Source: Lachnospiraceae bacterium (lineage in GTDB: Bacteria; Bacillota; Clostridia; Lachnospirales; Lachnospiraceae). Taken from it: a stretch of DNA of 46,800 nt. The translations under genes and the position numbers were made by a program. The notes beneath the pieces were generated by a model. That model was not told the origin of the DNA and searched no databases. It saw only the letters and a program-made list of their open reading frames with translations. This document shows, in pieces, positions 34,768 through 42,051 of the stretch. Positions within the stretch are counted from its first letter, which is position 1; each line of letters begins with the position of its first letter. Location: contig JAILLN010000016.1 of assembly GCA_024693135.1 (NCBI GenBank), forward strand, positions 1 to 46,800, read 5' to 3'.

Positions 34768-36099
34768 TCATCCGACAGAGATCTCTTCTACCGGATATCT
34801 TCCATGTACCGGATTAAAAGTCACTGTAGCAAATATAACCGTCAGTCCACCGACTCTTCCGAAATACATAAGAAACATAAGTATGATCTTAGATGTTGCT
34901 GACAGCGTTGATGTAATACCCAAGGACAGTCCAACCGTACCTATAGCGGATGCTGTCTCAAACAGACAGGTCAGTACTTCCTCCTTTTCCAAATAACTTA
35001 TGAACATACCGGAAACAATGAAGAGAAAAACATACATCATAAACAAAGACGCTGCTTTTTTGATAACATCATTACTTACCGTCCTTCTAAGCAGGGTCGT
35101 CTCATCACGATCCTTAAATGTGGAAACCGAAGTTGCCAAAAGAACAAGTATTGTCGTTACCTTCATCCCTCCCGCCGTGGATCCCGGTGCTCCTCCGATA
35201 AGCATAAGTATTATCATGACGATCTTACCGTTTTCACTTAACTCAGTCAGATCCCTTGTGTTAAATCCGGCGGTTCTGGTGGTCACTGATTGAAAAAGCG
35301 ATGACAATACTCTTTCTTTCATCGGGAGCCCTGTATATTCAGAATAGAAAAAGAAAAGTGCCGGCAGGATAATCAGGATGATCGTTACAAGCAAAATCCC
35401 CTTGCTTTGAAGAGAGTATCTGCCTAGGCGCCATTTATTATCCAGGATATCCTTCCATGTCAGGAATCCCAATCCTCCGAATACTATAAGGCAGATGACT
35501 ATCACATTAACTGCCAAATCATCCTGATATGGGCACAATGACGAGAATGCCCCGTATTCCCCTTCCAGGTCAAATCCCGCATTACAAAACGCCGAGACTG
35601 AATGAAACAATGCATGACCAAACCCACCTATCCGGCCATATCTGTTCGAAAATGCCGGCCATAACAACAATGCGCCCAAAAGCTCAGCGAAAAGTGTAAA
35701 TCGGAAAATGAAAGAAGTAAGCCTTAAGATCCCTCCTACTTTATCTGCAGATATCGCTTCTTTCATAATAAGGCGCTGACCCAGGGATATCTTCTTACCT
35801 GATATGATGAAGATCAAAAGTGTGACAGTAACTATTCCAAGTCCGCCTATCTGAATAAGCATAATGATTATGCACCTTCCAAAAAAGGACCAGTATAGCC
35901 ACGTATCTTTAACCACAAGGCCGGTAACACATATCGCAGAAACAGACGTAAACAGAGCATCAAAAAAGGACGCACCCCTTCCGTCCCTTGTTGCAAAGGG
36001 AAGGCATAGGAGTATCGTCCCCAATAAAATGCCTGCCGCAAAAGAATAAATTATTATCTGGGATGTAGACAATCTCCAATCACGCGTCAGCTTCTTCAT
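34768..36099 (-). CDS. ktrB: Potassium transporter membrane subunit KtrB/TrkH
   Basis: A 443-residue integral membrane protein of the SKT superfamily. The four selectivity-filter loops with their glycines are visible in order: SAICVTGLVV, SAFCNAGFD, TRTAGFNTRDL and ASAIGTVGLSL. About eight to ten membrane helices are present, and the C-terminus is short as in KtrB. Only a weak ribosome binding site precedes the ATG at 36099, and no clear promoter was found in the 80 bases before the inverted repeat. With KtrA it forms a potassium (possibly sodium-coupled) uptake system. It is the first gene of the island operon. Confidence 0.94.
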   Translation of the reverse strand: MKKLTRDWRLSTSQIIIYSFAAGILLGTILLCLPFATRDGRGASFFDALFTSVSAICVTGLVVKDTWLYWSFFGRCIIIMLIQIGGLGIVTVTLLIFIISGKKISLGQRLIMKEAISADKVGGILRLTSFIFRFTLFAELLGALLLWPAFSNRYGRIGGFGHALFHSVSAFCNAGFDLEGEYGAFSSLCPYQDDLAVNVIVICLIVFGGLGFLTWKDILDNKWRLGRYSLQSKGILLVTIILIILPALFFFYSEYTGLPMKERVLSSLFQSVTTRTAGFNTRDLTELSENGKIVMIILMLIGGAPGSTAGGMKVTTILVLLATSVSTFKDRDETTLLRRTVSNDVIKKAASLFMMYVFLFIVSGMFISYLEKEEVLTCLFETASAIGTVGLSLGITSTLSATSKIILMFLMYFGRVGGLTVIFATVTFNPVHGRYPVEEISVG

Positions 36100-36181
36100 G
36101 CTTTAATTATTTCACAAAGCACATTAAATGTTTATTATTTCTTCTCCCGCGATATTAATACTGTATAAAGAAGCCACTTCC

Positions 36182-36229
36182 TGAGCCTTTGGGGACGGGG
36201 TTAGGGGTTCATTTTTTAAATGAACCCCT
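36182..36229. repeat. 31-bp inverted repeat, right copy, with adjoining palindrome
   Basis: 36182-36212 is the inverted partner of 31784-31814. It runs into a perfect palindrome, AGGGGTTCATTT-TTT-AAATGAACCCCT (36203-36229), with 12-bp arms, upstream of ktrB. The rest of the 36100-36442 gap shows no gene. Confidence 0.8.
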
Positions 36230-36442
36230 GAAACTTACAGAAACAATCTTATTGCATCTTTTAGTGATGCTCGTTTTATAAACGCCCTCTCCTATTTGGC
36301 TTGTTTGATGCATAGTGGTCTATTACAAGAAACAGATTGACCTTCTTCGAACGGATTTCAAAGCGGGTTCCCTAGGGGGTTCCCTTTCGGGAGACGGTGC
36401 CAGAACCTCCTTTCTTACTTGGTTTGTGCGATTCTGAAAAAA

Positions 36443-36462
36443 TTCAAGTCCCATCTTCCGCA
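36443..36462 (+). repeat. Attachment-site-like direct repeat, right copy
   Basis: TTCAAGTCCCATCTTCCGCA, identical to the tRNA-Leu 3' end at 30965-30984. The bases on either side differ, so the identity is exactly 20. No remaining tRNA body is seen upstream. Confidence 0.8.
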
Positions 36463-36475
36463 TGAACTTGAGATG

Positions 36476-36516
36476 CTCAGAAATGTTGAGAAATCAACGT
36501 TTCTGAGTTTTCTTTT
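36476..36516 (+). terminator. Strong terminator, probably the original tRNA-Leu terminator
   Basis: A 14-bp stem (36476-36489 with 36494-36507, one G-T pair) closed by a GAAA loop and followed by TTTTCTTTT. It lies 13 bases past the right attachment-like repeat, with no gene upstream on this strand to terminate. This fits a tRNA terminator left behind by the insertion. Confidence 0.85.
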
Positions 36517-36659
36517 GTGGAAATGAGACTAGATTTCCTGGGTTCCCTCTTCTTCATCAGACATTACTCAAATGATTTACCTTCCCGCGCTAATGGGTAA
36601 TTATGAGCAAACTGAAAGCAGGAGGCTCTTAAGCTTTCTGGCTCCTCAAAGTATTATTC

Positions 36660-37118
36660 TCAGAACGTCTTGCCATGCCTCATATAATCGATTATGTTTT
36701 CGTGCAGAATGCCATTTCTTTTCTGAAGTAAATAATCAGTAGTCAATACATATTTCGGGTAGTTATCAGCAATCATCTCCAAAGGTCTGTACTCACGGTC
36801 TTCAGTTTCTTTACTTAATGCAATCGTATATGCGACCTGCACATAAGAATAATTCATCTCCCTGTTGCGTATAATAAAATCGCATTCCAATTTACCAATT
36901 CTTCCAACGCTTACGGCACAATCTTGCGAACTGGCATATACATAAAGCATGTTTTCGAGTGTTGGCCCATAATTAACACGATTATCGGTGTTTTCTGCAT
37001 AATAAAAGCCCAGATCGGCAAGATAATATTTCTTATCACCGCTCAACGATTTTTTTGATTTCATATCAAAGCGATCACACTCATATAATATCTTGGCATC
37101 AACCAATGCATTTATGTA
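36660..37118 (-). pseudogene. DUF4143-type ATPase, C-terminal remnant
   Basis: About 150 residues matching the C-terminal DUF4143 half of the large AAA ATPase family (YINALVDAKILYECDRFD, KKYYLADLGFYYAEN, NYGPTLENMLYVY, GKLECDFIIRN). Full-length members have about 400 residues with a Walker-type ATPase first. Here the frame is cut by TAG immediately before YINALV, and no ATPase part is seen upstream. The break lies close to the right end of the putative island. It is not expected to function. Confidence 0.85.
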
Positions 37119-37228
37119 CTAACGACTGCAACGATGGATCAGAGGAGTCGTTTGGCTGCAAACGCATATAATCATGTCATGGACGATATTATGGAGAATG
37201 ATATCATATGTGATGTTTAAGGTTACCT

Positions 37229-38431
37229 TTATGAGACCATCTCCCGTATGCGAAGCAGCACATCCAAAGTTCTCTGAATGTCTTCTTCGTTATTATATAG
37301 GAAGATACTGACCCGGACAGCCTGCCGGATCCCCAGATGCTCAAACAGAGGCTGCGCACAATGATATCCGGAGCGCACGGCGATACTTTCCCCATCCAAG
37401 ATGGCTGCTACATCTTCTGCCGGAAGATCATCCATGATAAATGAAATGATCCCGTTATGCTCCTCAGGCCTGGCAGAACCCAGAATATGCAGATGACTCT
37501 CGGATGCCGCCCCCTCCATAAACATCCGTGCCAATGAATCTACTTTTTCCCGTATCCGTCCTATCCCTGCCGACTCCAGATAAAGGATCGCCTGCTGAAG
37601 CCCGTATACCCCAGCCGCATTTACAGTGCCTGCTTCAAAGCAGTGTGGAATGCCGGAAAGCACCCATCCCTCCTCAGACACAGATCCCACCATTTCCCCG
37701 CCCCAGAATAAGGGATCCATCATTTCCAGAAGCTCATAACGGCCATAGAGCACCCCCACTCCCATGGGTCCCGTCATCTTATGTGCGGAAAATGCAAGAA
37801 AGTCCGCGCCCAGATCCTTCACATTCACTTTCATGTGCTGCACTGATTGTGTAGCATCAACAATCACCTCTGCTCCATGCTTATGCGCTATCCGTGCAAT
37901 GCTCTGTACCGGCAGGGTACAGCCCAGCACATTTGATACATGGGCAACGGCCACAATCCTTGTTTTATCCGATATGACCTTTTCAATCTCATTTTCAGTC
38001 ATAAGCCCGTCTGAATCGGGTACAAGATAACGGACAGACGCATTCTTCTCTCTGGCTAGGCGGATCCAGGGAAGCAGATTGGAATGATGTTCTACTATTG
38101 ATAGAACTATCTCGTCTTCCGGCCGAAGCACGCGGGATGCATATTGAAGAGCAACAAGATTAAGGGCTTCCGTGGCATTTCTGGTAAAAATGATCTCTTC
38201 TGCCCGGCCTGCCCCGATCCACTCTGCCACTGCCCTCCTTCCATCCTCGTAGAGCTCTGTTGCCTTGATGGCCAGCCCGTGACTTCCCCGGAATGGATTT
38301 GCATTCCACCTTTCATAATATTCCTTTTCCGCCTCGATTACCGGATAAGGCTTCTGGGCAGTGGCAGCACTGTCTAGATATATGATGTCATGAGATGAAA
38401 AAAAAGGAAAATCTTTTCGAAAACAGTCCAT
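37229..38431 (-). CDS. sufS: Cysteine desulfurase, SufS type
   Basis: A 400-residue PLP enzyme that removes sulfur from cysteine to form alanine and enzyme-bound persulfide. The Schiff-base Lys is K218 in FSAHKMTGPMG, the catalytic Cys is C358 in VRSGYHCAQPL, and the PLP-contacting EHHSNLLPW and DATQSVQHMKV are intact. The N-terminus YLDSAATAQKP and RGSHGLAI are typical of the SufS/CsdA group. AGGGTAGG precedes the ATG. No sufB, sufC, sufD or sufU lies nearby, so the partner is unknown and the gene may serve a different sulfur-transfer route. Confidence 0.94.
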   Translation of the reverse strand: MDCFRKDFPFFSSHDIIYLDSAATAQKPYPVIEAEKEYYERWNANPFRGSHGLAIKATELYEDGRRAVAEWIGAGRAEEIIFTRNATEALNLVALQYASRVLRPEDEIVLSIVEHHSNLLPWIRLAREKNASVRYLVPDSDGLMTENEIEKVISDKTRIVAVAHVSNVLGCTLPVQSIARIAHKHGAEVIVDATQSVQHMKVNVKDLGADFLAFSAHKMTGPMGVGVLYGRYELLEMMDPLFWGGEMVGSVSEEGWVLSGIPHCFEAGTVNAAGVYGLQQAILYLESAGIGRIREKVDSLARMFMEGAASESHLHILGSARPEEHNGIISFIMDDLPAEDVAAILDGESIAVRSGYHCAQPLFEHLGIRQAVRVSIFLYNNEEDIQRTLDVLLRIREMVS

Positions 38432-38878
38432 ATCCTACCCTTGTTTCGTTTGTTATGTTTGCAAGTAATCCTGCATTTCCCATGTTATTCCGGATAAAAA
38501 CACGCTATATCAAATTCGTGGCAAAACCAGTTGCATATATAGTGTTTTGCGCTGTTCATCCGTTATTGCATTAATGCATATTCCCTTGCACGTGAAAAAT
38601 ACCATAAATGTTCCTATTTTTATGGTAACCAGCTGGCTTAACCGTGTTACATAACACTCATATTTATTCAAAGCATCTATATGTTCGACAACATCCGCTA
38701 TATTACTAAAAAGCACCATATACATAATAAAACAATATGTAAACTCTATATATAGAGGATCAGACGTTATTATTTGGGTCCTCTTCTTCCCCCTACATCT
38801 TGTGGTTGTATCTATCAGCTAATTTCTTTATAATAAGAAACTGGACAAAAAACAGACTAATGCTATGGGGGCTTTGAA
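38432..38878. other. A+T-rich intergenic region with a promoter for the L,D-transpeptidase
   Basis: No gene is supported. A 71-codon minus-strand frame (38510-38725) lacks a ribosome binding site and recognised motifs. A palindrome CTCTATATATAGAG lies at 38744-38757. Near the right end, TTGTAT (38806-38811), a 17-base spacer and TATAAT (38829-38834) make a plausible promoter for the gene at 38879. Confidence 0.55.
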
Positions 38879-39742
38879 ATGAAGAAAAATCTGATCCATA
38901 AATTGCTGGTTCTGGCTGCTTTTACCGTTTTATCCTTGGTTTCGTCAAAGAAGGTGATGGCACAGCCCATCGGAGCCGTTATTTACAATTTCTCCGGGTT
39001 TCCCGTTCCTGCGGGGCAGCCTGCCACCTTCGAGATGAATCAGGGCATGGCAGCCAATCTATTGGCAAAGAATCCGGACCAGACACCGGCCATGGATGCG
39101 GCAGGCAATTTTTATGCCGACCCTGCCGCGGTTTCTTCCTTCGTAGCGACTCTTTCATCCTTATACAGCACACCCGGAGTATGTGAGCTGGATCAGGTCT
39201 CTGAAACCCAATATCTGATGACCCTCCTCAATGCAGGACTCATGGATTATTCCCACGTGCCCAACATGAGAATCCTTTCCGTTCAGCCTGCTGCACCGGC
39301 TATTCAGGCGACTTCCCCCGCAGTACAGGAAGCCCCTGCCCTGCCGGAAACAGCTTCTGCACCGGCTTCCACTTCTACCTATGTGGATGTGAACCTGACC
39401 TCGCAGAAGCTGGTTTATTATGTAAACGGAACCCCCGCCATTATTTCTGATATCGTGACCGGCAATTCCTCTCGCGGACGCAATACGCCCACCGGTGTAT
39501 ATGCCGTCTACGGAAAAGCCCTGAACCGCACTCTCCGGGGTCCGGGTTACTCTGCCTTCGTCCACTACTGGATGCCGTTCTACAAGGGATATGGGATGCA
39601 TGATGCCAACTGGCGCAGCTCCTTCGGCGGGAACATCTATCAGTCCAATGGATCGCATGGCTGCATCAATATGCCGGCCTCGACTGCATCGGCATTGTAT
39701 TCATCCATTGCAGTCGGGACACCCGTAGTCATTCATACCTGA
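38879..39742 (+). CDS. Secreted L,D-transpeptidase (YkuD family)
   Basis: A 287-residue exported enzyme. A signal peptide (about 1-28, ending KKVMA) precedes an uncharacterised ~110-residue region and an Ala/Pro-rich linker (about 135-168). The YkuD domain (about 168-287) contains TPTGVYAVYG, H241 in GMHDANWR, and the catalytic H260-G-C262 in NGSHGCINMP. It forms 3-3 peptide cross-links in peptidoglycan or attaches proteins to it. A GGGGG-rich ribosome binding site and a TATAAT promoter are upstream. It is convergent with pgeF and monocistronic. Confidence 0.93.
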   Translation: MKKNLIHKLLVLAAFTVLSLVSSKKVMAQPIGAVIYNFSGFPVPAGQPATFEMNQGMAANLLAKNPDQTPAMDAAGNFYADPAAVSSFVATLSSLYSTPGVCELDQVSETQYLMTLLNAGLMDYSHVPNMRILSVQPAAPAIQATSPAVQEAPALPETASAPASTSTYVDVNLTSQKLVYYVNGTPAIISDIVTGNSSRGRNTPTGVYAVYGKALNRTLRGPGYSAFVHYWMPFYKGYGMHDANWRSSFGGNIYQSNGSHGCINMPASTASALYSSIAVGTPVVIHT

Positions 39743-39836
39743 ATTCCCTCATCGCCTTGTTTTCGTTCCCCGGCCCTGAGCTTCCGTGTCAGCTTAGGGA
39801 ACAGCAGTATGTATCTGCATGCAAAAGACATGCCGG

Positions 39837-40703
39837 TCACTCCCTGATTCCCAGGAATGCGCACATCCCGCCCCGTTCTCCCTTCGTATAGCGGTGGGAG
39901 AATAAGAGCCCTGGGTTACAGCAGGTACAGATATCCGTAAGATAAATATTTGTGGATATGATCCCCGCCGCTGTCATATTATAATAATTTGCCATGTGCA
40001 GATTCAGCAGATATTTCTTTTCTCCGTTTTTGTCCGGCATCCTTTTCAGGATATGAGTCAGGCGCAGGTCTGTATATCTTCCCTCAAACTCTTTCTCCAC
40101 ATCCTCTCCCACCTCATAGTGGTCCCTGCATATGCCGGGCCCCACAAAAGCGATCATATCCTTCGGATTCGAACCGAATTCCTCTGTCATCTTTTTCACC
40201 GTGGCCCCCGCTATATCCTTTGCCGTGCCACGCCATCCGGAATGTGCCAGGCCTACCGCCTTCCTTACCATATCCACGAAAAAAAGCGGTATGCAGTCAG
40301 CATGCCCTGTGACCAGGCAGAGTCCCCTGGTATCCGTCACCAAGGCATCCACCTCATCAAAATCCCTGTTTTTCAGTATTCCCATGCCCCTGTGGGCATC
40401 CGTTGCCCTCATGACATTGGCGCTGTGGGTCTGCTTTGCCATCACCATGTTTTCCGGGCTGACACCTAGAGCTTCCCCTATGATGCGGAAATTTTCTTTT
40501 ACATTTTCCTCCGCATCTCCCCTTCCGAAAGCCAGATTCATAGAAGCATACTTTCCTTCGCTGACCCCGCCGATCCGCGTGGAAAAGCCATGCAGGATGA
40601 AATCCACTTCTCCAAAGGCTCGTGCTTTTATGACAGGAACCTGATCCTGCCCTGCGGACAGCTCTGTGGTGCGGGAACGGCCCGATAAGTATTTGACTGA
40701 CAC
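39837..40703 (-). CDS. pgeF: PgeF/YfiH-type multicopper polyphenol oxidase domain protein
   Basis: A 288-residue protein of the former DUF152 family, known to include peptidoglycan editing factor and purine-nucleoside hydrolytic activities. Conserved elements are STRIGGVSEGKYASMNLAF, KQTHSANV, TGHADCIPLFF, GLAHSGWRGTAKDI and VGPGICRDHYEVG; the His and Cys of the second to fourth form the metal site. The start is GTG at 40703, decided by GGAGG about 8 bases upstream. It is next to the L,D-transpeptidase but convergent. A cell-wall quality-control link is plausible from known PgeF function but not shown here. Confidence 0.92.
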   Translation of the reverse strand: MSVKYLSGRSRTTELSAGQDQVPVIKARAFGEVDFILHGFSTRIGGVSEGKYASMNLAFGRGDAEENVKENFRIIGEALGVSPENMVMAKQTHSANVMRATDAHRGMGILKNRDFDEVDALVTDTRGLCLVTGHADCIPLFFVDMVRKAVGLAHSGWRGTAKDIAGATVKKMTEEFGSNPKDMIAFVGPGICRDHYEVGEDVEKEFEGRYTDLRLTHILKRMPDKNGEKKYLLNLHMANYYNMTAAGIISTNIYLTDICTCCNPGLLFSHRYTKGERGGMCAFLGIRE

Positions 40704-41173
40704 AGCTTTTTCCTCCGATCAGAGCCGGGATGTGCCTCCCGGACTGCTTCCTGCTTTAACCTTATCCCGTTTCAGGCCGTCCGTCAATCGGTTCTTTATT
40801 CACAGGATCCCCAGAAAGCCTTTCGAAACAGTATCAAATTCATCAACTTTTAACATCTTGTTCATAAAACTTCTACAAACTCCCTCTTATTTATTCATAA
40901 AGCCTTGATAAGATACTATTCAGAGAAGGCAGACAGAAGTGATTCATATTTTCTTTTTCATAACTTAAAAGCCGCCCGGTTTTATCGGACGGCTTCCTCC
41001 TTTTTTATGTCTATTTTTTCTTTCCCCTCCGATTCAGGCTTCCCATCCTCCGGCCTGTGGCATCCTCCCTTATAAACAATTTGAAAACAGGATCTTCCAT
41101 CATCACGATCCTTCTTTGGGATTATTTTTGAATTATGGAATTATGTAGACCATGTAAAACATGGTTAGTGTAA
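40704..41173. other. Gene-free region with an isolated terminator hairpin
   Basis: No gene is supported. AAGCCGCCCG (40969-40978) pairs with CGGACGGCTT (40986-40995), with one mismatch, and is followed by a T-rich run (41001-41006), giving a plus-strand terminator with no gene before it. It may end a small RNA starting around 40900, but no convincing promoter was found. Confidence 0.5.
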
Positions 41174-41647
41174 TTTATGTAAACATCTATGGCACTGGCA
41201 GAAGGGATTGTGCGTCCTAGGCCCAAAATCAGTCCGATCCAAAGGCTTTCCGGAAGAATCAATAATATGATTTACATAACTCTTATTATGGGTTACATAA
41301 CTCAATGCTAGATTTACATAACATGAATCAAGCTTTACATAACACGAATTTTGACGGTTGGTTCCGGTTAATATCTCTTTCCCGGGGCTAAAAACAAGAT
41401 CCATCTGAACAAATGAAGCAGCCTGTCCTCTGCAGCTCGATCATCTCATCTATTTTGAACATCATTTTCCTCTTCTGCATGATCCTAGACCAGATCAGAG
41501 AAAGAATTGTTCCAAAACGGCGATTCTTCTTTATGTAAACCAAATTCAATATGTCTTTTTACAGACCTCGCCGGGTTTTTGATTTATGTTAACTCTCTGA
41601 TCCGTATTGCTGAGGGATCATCGGAAAAGGATTTGTGTTATGTTAAC
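41174..41647. repeat. Array of TTTACATAAC-type repeats in two orientations
   Basis: Four direct copies of (T/G)TTACATAAC start at 41271, 41292, 41313 and 41334, exactly 21 bases apart. Inverted copies (TTTATGTAAAC or TTATGTTAAC) lie at 41174, 41530, 41583 and about 41637; the last three are spaced 53-54 bases. There is no gene between them. Regular spacing on one helical face suggests protein-binding sites, for example the ends of a mobile element that has lost its recombinase. Confidence 0.8.
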
Positions 41648-41733
41648 CAAAGTAGGAGCCTTGCCAGATGAACTTCTGGCGGTTTTATGATAACTGTCGT
41701 TTTTGATTATTTACCAAATCATGGATAGCCCCG

Positions 41734-41911
41734 CTTTTTTCAGATTTAGAATACCGGATCCGAACGGTGACATTTTTTTATTCTGATTTAGAATACCGCA
41801 TCTGAACGGTGACGCTTTTTTTCTTCAGATTCAATATACCGGATCCGAACGGTGACACTTTTTTTATTCTGATTCAGAATACCGGATCTGACCAGTTCCA
41901 CTTTTTTTAAC
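41734..41911. repeat. Four tandem 42-43-bp repeats with internal palindromes
   Basis: The anchor GAT(T/C)(T/C)A-(A/T)A(T)ACC starts at 41743, 41785, 41828 and 41871. Each unit has a T-run, a near-palindrome of the type ATTCTGATTCAGAAT, the block CCG(G/C)AT(C/T)(C/T)GA, usually with CGGATCCG, and in the first three units ACGGTGAC. The fourth unit is the most diverged. There is no coding potential. Confidence 0.85.
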
Positions 41912-41928
41912 AAGCCTCATTGAAGAGA

Positions 41929-41965
41929 AGAGGAAATACGCCCCAAGGCATATTCCCTCTTTTTT
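41929..41965. terminator. Hairpin with T-run downstream of the surface-protein gene
   Basis: AGAGGAAATACGCC (41929-41942) and GGCATATTCCCTCT (41947-41960) pair across CCAA. On the plus strand there are two A-C mismatches but a following T-run; on the minus strand these become G-U pairs without a T-run. It probably ends transcription from the minus-strand gene at 42052, but the orientation is ambiguous. Confidence 0.5.
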
Positions 41966-42051
41966 AATTTAGAAAATGAACCAGTTTAGCCAATGACCTT
42001 ATTTCTGTTCATGATCTTTCTCTGCGTTGGGTTTCTCTATGTTTTGAAGAG

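Larger units (their letters stand above)
30965..36462. mobile_element. Probable genomic island inserted at the tRNA-Leu 3' end
   Basis: The last 20 bases of the tRNA (30965-30984) recur exactly, in the same orientation, at 36443-36462. A strong terminator follows the second copy, as expected if it is the original tRNA 3' end displaced by the insertion. The enclosed 5.5 kb is A+T rich and carries one unknown gene plus a complete potassium-uptake and sensor operon. No integrase or excisionase is recognisable between the repeats, so the element is decayed or depended on an integrase elsewhere. Insertion at tRNA genes with reconstruction of the 3' end is the classic outcome of tyrosine-recombinase integration. 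Confidence 0.7.

Noticed and set aside
36100..36230. ydaO-type (c-di-AMP) riboswitch before ktrB
   Set aside because: Such riboswitches often precede ktr genes, but the leader is too short and contains only the inverted repeat and a palindrome.
30985..36442. Integrase or excisionase gene in the putative island
   Set aside because: None of the frames shows tyrosine- or serine-recombinase motifs. The island call rests on the direct repeats and terminator only.
37133..37219. 28-codon plus-strand frame between the DUF4143 remnant and sufS
   Set aside because: It is too short to support, with no ribosome binding site or recognised motif.
38510..38725. 71-codon minus-strand frame between sufS and the L,D-transpeptidase
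   Set aside because: No ribosome binding site precedes its ATG, no motif is recognised, and it lies in A+T-rich DNA with palindromes.
41165..41404. 79-codon minus-strand frame
   Set aside because: Its apparent repeats (SYVNH, CYVNL) are only translations of the TTTACATAAC DNA repeats.
41734..41911. CRISPR array
   Set aside because: The whole 42-43-bp unit repeats, without variable spacers, and no cas gene is near.
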